A DNA stretch of 15,119 nt from Willaertia magna (taxonomy: Eukaryota; Heterolobosea; Eutetramitea; Acrasida; Naegleriidae), in contig CADWAF010004738.1 of assembly GCA_902984215.1 (NCBI GenBank), positions 1 to 15,119 on the forward strand. The letters are read 5' to 3'. The notes below the pieces were generated by a model. It was not told the DNA's origin, made no database searches, and saw nothing but the letters and a program-made list of their open reading frames with translations. Within the stretch, counting starts at the first letter, position 1. Each line of letters opens with the position of its first letter. The translations under genes and the position numbers were made by a program. Shown piece after piece: positions 1 through 8,912 of the stretch.

Positions 1-15
1 CCCAAACCCAAACCC
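1..15. repeat. CCCAAA repeats at the left edge (possible telomere)
   Basis: Two and a half CCCAAA units open the window. On the other strand this is TTTGGG, one of the telomeric units known from Paramecium. The position at the very edge and the C-strand orientation fit a trimmed left telomere. However, the minus-strand gene next to it stays open through these bases and would read alternating Phe-Gly, so they could instead be coding. Fifteen bases cannot decide it. Confidence 0.5.
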
Positions 16-425
16 AAAAACATTGCTCATCTTTCTATATAGTAAACTACTATTTTCCAATTCTGCTATTTCTATTGAAGTTGTTTTTGTTAGATTAAGT
101 TTTTTAGATTTTATTATGTTTAACAAATAATCTTTATAGATTTCAAATTGATTTTCTATTAAGACAATGTTATATTTTTCTATTAAGGTTAATAATGAGT
201 ATTTTAGTACTTACTTTTATCAAATTTTTCTTCATTTGCACTATCATCGTCATTATTATTTCCTTCATTGGTGTTGTCAGAGAAATTTTTGTTATTATTA
301 TTATCATTTAAGTTATTATTGTTATTGCTTAATGTAGAAGTTTCATTGTTATTGTATATTAAATTAAAATTGATATTCAAATCAATTTATTTTATATTTT
401 TTTTAAGACTAGTTTATTTGATCAT
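1..425 (-). CDS. Asn/Asp-rich hypothetical protein, 3' partial, one intron
   Basis: Reading TAA/TAG as Gln, this strand is open from an ATG at 425-423 to the window edge once a 35-nt intron at 180-214 is removed. The first exon is rich in Asn, Asp, Glu and Ser (NNNNNLNDNNNNKNF, then a DDDSANEE stretch). The second exon is more ordinary and helix-prone (IENQFEIYKDYLLNIIKSKK, then TSIEIAELENSSLLYRK). It ends in NVFGFGFG where it enters the CCCAAA repeats. The frame remains open upstream of the ATG to about position 590, so the true start may lie further right. No family is recognised. If the repeats are telomeric, the gene has lost its 3' end. Confidence 0.6.
180..214 (-). other. Spliceosomal intron, 35 nt
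   Basis: On the minus strand it begins GTAAGTAC and ends TTAATAG. It is a phase 1 intron: removing it joins GAT AAA A to AA AAA TAT AAC, and both flanking frames are clearly coding. Without splicing the downstream frame is wrong. Confidence 0.7.
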
Positions 426-546
426 CTTTTGTGTAACAGTTATTATTATATTTTTAATATGTTTTTCTTGGTTATTATTGGTGTGTTTATTAATAATGTT
501 AATAATATTTTTAATTAAGATATTTTCTATTTTTTATTGTATTGTA
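426..546. promoter_or_regulatory. Short divergent intergenic region
   Basis: About 120 bases separate the assigned starts of the minus-strand Asn-rich gene and the plus-strand Lys-rich gene, so it should hold both promoters. The minus frame is still open across it, so part may be coding. I see no defined promoter motif. Confidence 0.3.
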
Positions 547-1167
547 ATGTTAGTTTTTAAGAGTGAGCTACAAAAAAATATCTTTAAAGGAAGTTAAACT
601 TAGTAAGGGCGTTAAAAGAAAGAAATAGAGTCAACTAGGTAAAAACAGTATTAAAAAAAAGTTAAAAGGTAATTCTTTAATAGAATTTATCAAAAATTAC
701 ACAAACCTTGAAATACAAGATATTTAAAATATAATAAAAATATCAATTATAGAGAATACAAATAAAACTATTAAAAGTAGTAATGATAAAGTAAATAAGG
801 CTAAAAAGTCTAAAACAATTAAAAAGGTTATAACTACTAAGAATAACGAAACTACTAAGAAATCTGGAATAATTAAAAAAAATACAATTAATAAAAACAA
901 TTCTATCAAGAAAATTATAGCTGATAAGAATAATAAAACTACTAAAAAGCTTAAAACTATTAAGAAAAATATAATTAATAAAAACAATTCTACTAAAAAG
1001 ACTACACTGATAAGAATAATGAAACTTCTAAGAAGCTTAGAGTTATTAAGAAAACAATTAACGATAAGAAGATATTAAGTTTATACTTTATATTTATTGA
1101 CTCCAATGGTAATATAGTTAATAGAATAACAGATGTAAATGCTTCTTTTTACACAAATTTTTATTAA
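547..1167 (+). CDS. Lys/Thr/Asn-rich repeat protein
   Basis: From about 569 the frame is open to 1006 with TAA/TAG as Gln. It starts as a basic segment (KEVKLSKGVKRKKQSQLGKN), then a short helical part (LIEFIKNYTNLEIQDIQ), then three 29-residue repeats of the type DKNN.TTKK...IKK. A single-base loss near 1006, visible by comparing repeat 3 with repeats 1 and 2, moves the frame; the C-terminus then reads SLYFIFIDSNGNIVNRITD and meets TAA at 1165-1167. The ATG at 547 is one base out of frame with the body (A7 run between), so the start is uncertain. The end is also uncertain because TAA is Gln elsewhere. The composition resembles basic DNA-associated tails, but that is only a guess; no domain is recognised. 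Confidence 0.6.
827..1072 (+). repeat. Three tandem 87-nt (29-codon) coding repeats
   Basis: Units begin at 827, 914 and 1001. They share the codon order for (A/T)xKNNxT(T/S)KKxxxIKK followed by INKNNSxKK. The third unit lacks one base (the G of GCT in unit 2) near 1006 and is shortened at its end. A degenerate partial unit may precede the first. Confidence 0.8.
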
Positions 1168-1252
1168 TTAAAAATTGTTGTTTATTTATTGAATTCTAAT
1201 ACTTTGTATTTTATTATTTTGAAAAAGTTTTCTATATTTATTTTTATTTTCT

Positions 1253-1696
1253 TCACCAACAACTAATGCTTTCATTTATAGTTGAAAAGAGAAATAGAAA
1301 TAACATTGATTATTAAATAAACAAATAATTTATTATTTTACATAAATTAATTATTTTCATCAAGAGATCTTTTTTCTGTTTAACTAAATTTCTTAATTCA
1401 ACTATTTGACTAATTAAAATTAAGTTAAAATCATGTAATTTCTTATTAGAAGAAGATAGTTATTCTTTTAATGCAATGTTGTTTAAAGCTTTTGCAATTT
1501 GTTTGAAAGAGTATGTTTTTAATTTTTTTAAAAATTTTACAATATTATCAATTATTTCCCCATTCTTCTCTACATTTTTAAAATCAGATAGTAATCTCTC
1601 CAAGTTTTTGTTATAAATAATATTATAAATTTCCTTTACAATATCATATCTATTTATTTCATAACAGTTGGATTTATTTATTATTTAATATAACAT
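1253..1696 (-). CDS. Small helical hypothetical protein
   Basis: An uninterrupted frame starts at ATG 1696-1694. It has no TGA until 1255-1253, giving 147 aa. Tandem TAA TAA at 1315-1310 would end it at 127 aa if TAA can terminate; the sequence beyond is Leu/Phe rich and less convincing, so the shorter form is possible. Codon use looks real, with Gln from CAA, CAG and TAA. The protein is Lys/Leu/Ile rich and probably all-helical, with a coiled-coil-like C-terminal half (ISQIVELRNLVKQKKDLLMK). Unlike the large genes it needs no frame correction. It converges with the Lys-rich gene. No family is recognised. Confidence 0.7.
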
Positions 1697-2130
1697 TTAT
1701 ACAACAAAAATGTAATTAATAAATAAACAAACAGCAGTATATAATAATATACATATTATAAAACACATAAGCTTCTCAAAAGCATTACAAGTCTTATATG
1801 CTGTTTGTTTATCGTTTTTATTAATTATTACAATTAATTATTTGACAATTACAATTTTTTATTTTAAAGGAATATTAATATATAATTGAAAGAATAATAA
1901 TGTTTCAGTATTTTATTGTAATTATATTTGCTAATGAAAAGAAATATTTTTAAATAAAATAATTATTACTGTTTATTTTAATAAATTGTTTTTATGGTTC
2001 TTTTAATTCTTTGTTTGTTATCAAAAAAATGAGGTTTTATGATTCTATATAATAGTAGTTCTTTTCTAGTCTAGAAAAAAATGTATGAAAATGATTCAAG
2101 ATTTTTAAAAATCATATTAACATAATTTCA
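1697..2130. other. Divergent intergenic region
   Basis: About 430 bases lie between the starts of the minus gene at 1696 and the plus gene at 2131. No convincing coding frame is seen on either strand. It carries the inverted repeat at 1723-1812 and otherwise A/T-rich sequence; it should include two promoters, but no motif can be named. Confidence 0.5.
1723..1812. repeat. Inverted repeat, 14-bp perfect arms
   Basis: ATAAACAAACAGCA at 1723-1736 is matched exactly by its reverse complement at 1799-1812. Past a single bulged G the pairing continues for four more bases (TATA). The loop is about 55 bases. It lies 27 bases upstream of the ATG of the minus-strand gene. It could be a structured RNA, a protein-binding site or the trace of a small element. 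Confidence 0.7.
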
Positions 2131-2358
2131 ATGGAAAAAATTGAAGATATTTTATCATTAACTAAAGAACACATTCTATCTTTAGAGAATTATTTAATAA
2201 AAGTATTGAAAAATTCTAAAAAAAAGATTTACCTAGATTTTATTCTATTGAAAGATTTGATTTAAGAAGATATAATTACAGGATATAATTAACTATTTAA
2301 TGTAATTGCTTTCATAATAAATCTATTCCATTTTTATTCACTTACTTGTCCGAGTTGA
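2131..2358 (+). CDS. Small hypothetical protein, 75 aa
   Basis: ATG at 2131 follows an A/T-rich leader, and the frame runs to TGA at 2356-2358 with two in-frame TAA read as Gln. The first 50 residues are helix-prone and charged (MEKIEDILSLTKEHILSLEN); the last 25 are hydrophobic (FNVIAFIINLFHFYSL) and may form one membrane segment. The coding quality falls after about 2295, where GTAATT could be an intron donor. One possible acceptor (TAG before 2533) would join this exon in phase to the open frame leading into gene A, but that intron would be about 230 nt, far longer than the others here. No family is recognised. Confidence 0.5.
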
Positions 2359-2635
2359 ACTGTTATTTTGTTAAAAAAAGACAAAAAACTTTATACTATG
2401 TATAAAAAAATGATTCAATATTAAATATAACATGATAATAATAGTAATAATATAGTGTCAAATTCGACTACAATTTTTTAATACCATGATTGACTACAAT
2501 AATTATATAATATAAATACTTTTTTTTTGCTAGAGTTTTTTATTAATTACAAAAAAAAAAGTATATTATAATAATAAAATAGTAACCAAGAAGTCATTTA
2601 AAGATAATTAAGCTTTTAATGTTAAGGTTGATAAA
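2359..2635. other. Region between the small gene and gene A
   Basis: Most of this is A/T rich without a clear gene. From about 2533 the frame leading into the gene A ATG at 2636 is open and reads like coding sequence (YYNNKIVTKKSFKDNQAFNV), so the real start of gene A may be upstream or on an earlier exon. No ATG was found in frame there. Confidence 0.4.
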
Positions 2636-5600
2636 ATGAGGTTAATTAAGTTTAATCAAGATTTTAAGAAGAAAGTTGTAGAAGATAGTGTAAGTATTTT
2701 TATTTATATATTGATTTTTTAACATTTATTATTAATAAATCATTTAAGAATAGTCAAAAAGCTAATATTGTTGTAGTAGATGCAGTAAGTTAAATTGTTA
2801 TTTGTTTTATACTAATTATTTTTTATAAAACCTTTATCTCCGTTTCACCTAAGTTGGTAAAAACTAATAAAGTTTTTGTTGAGGAATATGTAGATGTAGT
2901 TGATTTTAATGAGAAAAAAGAAAAGAATTAACAAAAAATAGTAGTAATATTAGAGATATCAAAAAATAAAAGAATAATATTAAGAATAATAATGATAGTA
3001 ACAGTATTAGTATTAATAATGGTGATAACTATAATGATTATAATGAAGATGACAATAATTTAATTGTTTTAGATACTCAAAGTAATGATTATGATTTTGA
3101 TATATATAAAAGTAAAAATGATCTAAAGTTTAATGTAATAAAAGTAATTATAATGGCATTTAATTATTTAGATAATGCATTAAATATACTTTCTAAAATA
3201 TATACTATCATCAATGATTTTTATAAGTCAAGTACATCATATAAATATGTAACCAATAATTTAATATTAATACATAAAAAACAATTTTTTACTAAAGTCA
3301 ATACAGAATTATATCAATTAATTAATTATGAAAAAAATAATAATAATAATAACAAAAATAAATTTAGAGATAGCAGTTTATAATAAAAAGTTTTGGATTA
3401 TAAAATATATATAAATGATATATTAGAGGGAAAATTTAAATAGAATGATATTAATTTAATTTAAAAGTACATCATTATAGCTATCAATTATAATAATAAA
3501 TTAACATATGAAAAATTAGATAATTTAGTTAATTATAAACATGTTAAAAGTTTTTCTAATAGTAACAAGAATATTGTATGTAAATATAGAAATATATTGG
3601 ACAATCCTTTTAATAGTAATATTTGTAAATTATGCTTAAAAAAAATAAATAACAACAATAACCATTATTATATTAAACTCAAAACAATTAATAGTTACAT
3701 TAATTATTGTAATGATATAAAATCAAATATTACATTCACTTTTGGAAATATGTGTGAAAGTTATTATCATAAAAAATCAAAGTATAAAAAAAATATAATT
3801 TTAAATATGTTATATGCTTTAAATTATATATAAATTCTTTATCAACATCAATTAATATCAATAACATTGATAAATTTTCTAAATTAGGTGATAACTTGGA
3901 AGAAAGTGATAAAATTTGTAAAAATTGTATAAAAGATTATAACAATTTAAATTCTATAGATTCAACTATATTTAAAGATAATAATATTTTAAATTTTATT
4001 TCTATATACACAGAAGTAAATAATGATACATTTGTAAACAAAGTTCAAAAGTGTTTTTTAAAGTATTTTAATAACTTTTCACAATTTGCAATAATCTACA
4101 AAATATTAACTTCAGATAAAAAAGAATTTACAAAAGAAAAAATTATTTCTTATATTAAAAGAAATTTTCCAAATAACAATAATGTCAACAATAACTTTAC
4201 TTTTATTAAAGATGTTGCAGTTATAATTAATTTTGACATTAATGGTAATAAGTATTTTTTAAAAATACACGAATTTAACCTTGTTTCTAATATAAATAAT
4301 GATATTTTCATTAAAGTAATAAATAATTATAAGAATGAATCATTAAACAATATTGATATTTTTACTCTATGTTGTAGTAATTTTTTAACTTTAAAAGATA
4401 ACATTCTCAGGTATTATAATAATTTTAAAACAAAAATAACATCTAAAAAAAAATTTACATTTCTTCAGATTTTTTAAATAATTTTATTATTGAATGTTAT
4501 TACAAACTTTTTAGAATAACACCAACATTTTTGAGTAGATATATAGAGGAAAACTTAAATGTTTATATAATTTATAATTCTTTTAAATTAGAATATACTA
4601 AAAATTTGTTAGATTAATTAAATTATGGTTGTTAATAAGAAGAGTTTTGGATAATAATTTTTTAAGTTATAATTTTTTTTGGGTTTTTAAAAATATTAAA
4701 AGATATTTAAAAGAATATTTAAGTAACAGCAGTAACAATATTAAAATTTATTTTTCAAACAATTTTAATTTTTTAAATTTTAAGGTCCCAGAGAATGTTT
4801 ATATTGGATATAAAAGAAATAATATTGTAAAAAGTGTTAGTAATAATGAAAAAAATTCTATTTTAAATAACTACCATATAAAAACATTTAATATCAGTGA
4901 TACAGAAAATAAGAGTAAAAAAGTAAATAATTTTTATTTTAATATCGATAATAAAATTGTTTTTAAGGATAATGTATGTTTTGGAAGTTGTAAATTAAGA
5001 TATTATTTTGAAAAATTTTTCTTTAATGATTTACAATCATCTATTCATAGATTACCTATTTTTAACATTAATAATAACATTATTGAATACGATCATGTTG
5101 TATTATTAAATGATTACAGTAATTTAATAAAAGAAGAATGTTCTGGATATACTGTAAAATATTGCATTAATTATATAAATGGTATTTTAAAAGAGTTTTT
5201 TATGGATTTAAAAATAATAATTAAGGTTTTAAAAAAAAATAATATTAGTGAACTTGCTTCTTATAATTGAAAGAAAATATTAAAAAATATTAACTAATCT
5301 CAATTTAATTTATGAAAATCAAATATAAAAACGGAAGTTGATTTTTTAATAAATATTTACAATAAAATAATACAAAATAAATTAACAAAGTCACAAATAT
5401 TAATTATTAAAACTTATAAAAAAGTATCTATTAAATGTAGTGATTTATTTTACAAAAAATAGGAAGTCATGAAGAATATAATAATTATATTTTTGAGCAT
5501 TTATATGAAAAATATATTAAAATATTTAATTCAATTATTCTTTATTTAAATTTATATTCAGGAAATATAGTAAAAACTGACTATGATATATATAAAATTT

Positions 5601-5958
5601 ATAAAAGTATTAATAATATCTATAGATACACATTTAGATTTTTACTACACAAAATTATTAATTATTATGGAAAAAACTTTAACCTTAATATAAATATAAT
5701 TTAAAATATTTCTCTTGGGTGTTACGAAAAGTTGTTAAATATTGGTTGGACAGAAGATGATGTAAAAAAAGAGTTATACTATATATTAAAACGAAAACCA
5801 ATATTAAACTTTAATAATAACATTGTACTATATATAACTTAAGAAATTTTTTAGTTATAACAAATTTTCATAATGATTTTAATAAATTTCTAAAATACAA
5901 ATTTGTTTTATTTTCTTTAAAAGTTATTTCAGTAAAAATTCTTAAACTTATTCAGTGA
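2636..5958 (+). CDS. Gene A: large hypothetical protein with CxxC pairs
   Basis: This is a multi-exon gene of about 1,065 aa after removing introns 2690-2748 and 2785-2853. Exon 2 is exactly 12 codons. The body consists of long open segments with TAA/TAG as Gln, ending at TGA 5956-5958 followed by an in-frame TAA. Six frame changes, all -1, fall near 2920, 3825, 4445-4453 (A9), 4625, 5454-5459 (A6) and 5840. TGA at 5268 and 5313 lie inside coding sequence (YN-TGA-KKILKN and FNL-TGA-KSN). Visible features are an acidic Asn-rich stretch (about 2960-3060), two CxxC pairs about 97 codons apart (ICKLC at 3621, KICKNC at 3914) and a VCFGSCKLRYYF segment near 4975. The Cys pairs suggest metal binding. 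The family is not recognised. Decay is an alternative to frame-corrected function. Confidence 0.65.
2690..2748 (+). other. Spliceosomal intron, 59 nt
   Basis: It starts GTAAGTAT and ends ATTTAAG. It is in phase 0, joining GAT AGT to AAT AGT CAA AAA GCT. An alternative acceptor five bases downstream gives a poorer frame with immediate TAA and Cys-rich nonsense. Confidence 0.65.
2785..2853 (+). other. Spliceosomal intron, 69 nt
   Basis: It starts GTAAGTTA and ends CACCTAAG, preceded by a pyrimidine-rich stretch. It is in phase 0, joining GTA GAT GCA to TTG GTA AAA ACT. Both flanking frames are coding-like. Confidence 0.65.
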
Positions 5959-5960
5959 AT

Positions 5961-7060
5961 TTAATATTCAATATTATTTAATCTTAACAATACGTTATCT
6001 ATTTTAAATAATAATAATAAGAATTTCTACTTCAATTATAAATATTACTTAATGTAGTAGTTAAAAAAACTTCTTTATTTAATTCAAATAATAAAATATC
6101 TCCTTAAAAGTTGGTTGAATTAAAAGCAGTGATAATACTAACTGTATTTTCTTTTCTGACAACTTTATTATATTATAAATAACTTAGTGTCCATAAATGA
6201 ATATTTGAGGATATATTAAATGCTGCCTTGTTATATTTAGAAATATATATTTTTGTAACATTGATAGTGTTATTTAAAAATCCAACCATTAGATTTAAAT
6301 AATTAATTTCATTTTCAACATAAGTGTATTGTGAATTAATATAAAAGTAATTATCAAAATTGCTATTAAATCTATACAAATTATAATTTGCAGTTAAAAT
6401 CATAGAAAAATAAGTACCAGCTATAATATTAATAATGATGTCATTCTCAAAGATAGTGATAGGAGTGAAGGTTGTAACTAATACAGAAAAAGGTATACTT
6501 AATTAGTTAACACTATTCTTACTCTAATTACATTCATAAATTATCAACAAAGCTTAAAAGTATACTTACTCATGAATAAACAGTATAAATATATATTAAA
6601 ACTAAATAATAATCTGCTCTATAAACAATCTTTTTAATATCTCCAGAATTAACAATAATTGTTGTTTGGATAGAATCAGTAAAACTTCAATCTATTATAA
6701 AACCAAATGATGTTTTGACTACAAAGTTATTATATCCATAATTTTTAATATCAGTTATTAAGCCATATATAACTAAGTTATATTGACTTGCAATTTTTTA
6801 TAAAACATTTTTATCATAACTAGAATACATCCATATATTATCATCTTTGTCTACAAAAAAAATAAAATCAGTAGATATAAAAACTTATTTAATAGGTTCA
6901 TATGGAATTAAACTTTTAATATAGTAAAGTTTTTCTTTTAAATTTTTGCATGTCTCATTAAAAATGTATTTTGAATGAAAATCAGAAATAAATAATTTTT
7001 CATTAGTAATAATAGTTACTAGATATTTGTTATTACTTTAAATACTTGTTTTAAAACTTT
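5961..7060 (-). other. RCC1-like beta-propeller region
   Basis: About seven repeats can be picked out by their ends: LVTIITNEKLFIS, DKDDNIWMYSS, FGFIIDWSF, TVYSWSKNSVNQL, NLYRFNSN, SNIHLWTLS and SNIYNWSRN. The clearest full unit is TVYSWSKN...TPITIF, then IINIIAGTYFSMILTANYNL, matching the family pattern (V/I)YxWGxN...QLG...P..I...I..I..G..HS..LT..G. Glycines of the canonical motif are often replaced by Ser or Asn. Three of the tryptophans (DWSF, YSWSKN, YNWSRN) are encoded by TGA. Seven blades is the normal RCC1 number. A profile search would settle the assignment. Confidence 0.6.
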
Positions 7061-8759
7061 GTAATTATTATTATTTTTATAATCATCTTCAGAATTACAA
7101 ATTTCTATTGTAGAATTATTATTTTTATTACTAAAATTTGAAGTTACCTCTTTATTATTAATTAGTTCCATTATTTTAATTTTTTTTTCATTAATAATTT
7201 TTAATTTCTTTTCTTTACAATAATTTTCTAACATTGTTACATACTATTTTTGAATTAAAATCTTTTTTTTATATAATAAATATCTTTTTTTTTAAAACAT
7301 AATTTATAATTTTCATCAAGTTTTAATTTTTCTTTTATAATATATTTTTTTATATACTTTTTTAATAACTTTCCAACAACTTTTGAACGATTCTTTTTAT
7401 TTTTTATTTTTACTAATGATTATTCATTTTAATATTTTTTCTATTTTATAATATAGAGTTAAATATAATAATAAAGATAGAAAATAATGAGTTATAGTTT
7501 TATATATTATATATTTTCTTTTATTTTCATTACAAAACAAATCACATAACCTTAATTTAAAAACTAATAAAACATTATCCTAAATTAAATCTGATTTAAT
7601 ATTAATTACTATAAAACTTTTTTCTTCTATTAACATATTTATTACCTTTTTAAAATATTTTTATTTAAAACCTCAGCTAATAAACTAATAATATTATATT
7701 CATTAATAATTTCTCTTAAATATATATCAACTATCTTTATTATCTCTCATCTAATAAATTTCCTTATTTTTAATATATTGCTTATATCATTATTAGTTAA
7801 AAATTTTTTTATATTGTTGACTTAAGAAAAAATTAGTTCATTTAGATTTTTATAATTCTATTCTTCTCATTTATATCCTTTTTTAAATAATTCAATAAAA
7901 TCATTACATTTAAATACTTATCTAAAAAATATAAATATAATAATAATACTATATTTAAACAAACTTTATAAATTGATAAACTATATAATTGTTGAACTTT
8001 TTTATTAAATAACGCATTCTTATTTTTTATAATTAATAAATATATACATAATATTACTTTTTCTAATTTATTTTTTAAAATAATCTAAGTTAAATCTTTA
8101 AATTTTGTATATTCTTAATTATCATCTTTAAACCCACATCCTCTACTTTACAATAATAAAACTGCAAATTTATAATTTGCTTCTTCAGATTGATCTAATA
8201 ATTATAATATTTTATTTCTATCATTATTTATTAAAGGAAACTAATAAAATTACAAAAAAAATTTTAAAATTTTACTTATAAAAATTATATTAAAATAACA
8301 ATAATATTTCTTTTAATACAATTATTATATTTAATTTTTAAATATTTTAAATGTAAAATATGTAAATTAAATAATTTTTCAGTTAATTTATTTTTTAAAA
8401 TTAAAGAATTATTTAATTTTTTAAAAGAAATTGAATTATTATATTATAAAAATAATAAATTATTTTTTGATATATCTAATTTAAAAATTTTATTTTTTAA
8501 AATTTTTTTTGGACATAAATAAAATTTATTAAAATTTTTCATTAGTTTACTAATGAAAGTATCTATTGGTATATTACAAAGATTATCATATTTTTTTAAA
8601 AAAACACTAAAATTATCTAATAGTTGAGATTTTATACAATTTTAAAAAGATAAATTATATTTTTTTATTTTAAATAATTATAATCATGAACATTTGTAAT
8701 AAAAGTTTTTTTAAGTGTAGTTTTAGTTTTTATTTTATTTAAAATTTTATTTTTTTCAT
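5961..8759 (-). CDS. Large protein with C-terminal RCC1-like propeller
   Basis: About 920 aa after a 46-nt intron and several -1 frame corrections. The N-terminal part (8759-8290) is Leu/Ile/Lys rich with a leucine-repeat-like stretch (IFKLDISKNNLLFLQ). The middle (8230-7680) is helical, e.g. EEANYKFAVLLLQSRG, then FIRWEIIKIVDIYLREIINE, with Trp from TGA at 7867 and 7747. A Lys/Asn-rich linker follows (7230-7060). The last 350 residues carry repeated RCC1-type strand motifs. The end is TAA 5963-5961 (TGA three codons later), five bases from gene A's TGA. The start is uncertain: the ATG at 8759 needs one -1 correction and coding quality extends upstream to about 8830. RCC1 domains act as guanine exchange or protein-binding platforms; which applies here is unknown. 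Confidence 0.65.
6524..6569 (-). other. Spliceosomal intron, 46 nt
   Basis: On the minus strand it begins GTAAGTAT right after the TGA (Trp) codon at 6572-6570 and ends GTAATTAG. It is in phase 0. Removing it restores the RCC1 motif YSW|SKNSVNQL across the junction, which is strong support for both the intron and TGA as Trp. Confidence 0.75.
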
Positions 8760-8912
8760 ATTCACTTTTGAAACTTGAATAAAGGTAAGGTTTTTCTATT
8801 GGTGTTGATATTGTTTTTATTTTTTTTTAAAATATTTTTTTTACTTAACGTTTTTTTTGGTGGTATTTAAAAATAAAGTTTTTTTTGATAAAACTTTATT
8901 TTTAATATTTGT
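8760..8912. promoter_or_regulatory. Divergent promoter region
   Basis: This lies between the assigned starts of the minus RCC1-like gene and plus gene B. Part of it (8760-8830) still reads as coding on the minus strand (STPIEKPYLYSSFKSEYEK), so the true intergenic stretch may be under 100 bases. It contains the hairpin at 8868-8904. Confidence 0.4.
8868..8904. repeat. Perfect 15-bp hairpin, 7-base loop
   Basis: TAAAAATAAAGTTTT at 8868-8882 is followed, after TTTTGAT, by its exact reverse complement at 8890-8904. It ends eight bases before the proposed ATG of gene B at 8913. It could be a transcription or mRNA structure element. Confidence 0.75.

Noticed and set aside
268..597. 109-codon plus-strand Leu/Ile-rich frame resembling a membrane protein
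   Set aside because: It is the antisense shadow of the Asn/Asp-rich minus-strand gene; Asn codons read backwards give Leu and Ile.
724..987. 87-codon minus-strand hydrophobic frame
   Set aside because: It is the antisense of the Lys/Thr/Asn repeats, whose plus-strand frame shows regular repeat units.
2300..2532. Long intron joining the 2131 gene to gene A
   Set aside because: The phases agree, but the length is more than three times any supported intron and the coding support on the acceptor side is weak.
3809..3887. GT...AG intron to explain the frame change near 3825
   Set aside because: Removing it does not join the two coding frames in phase.
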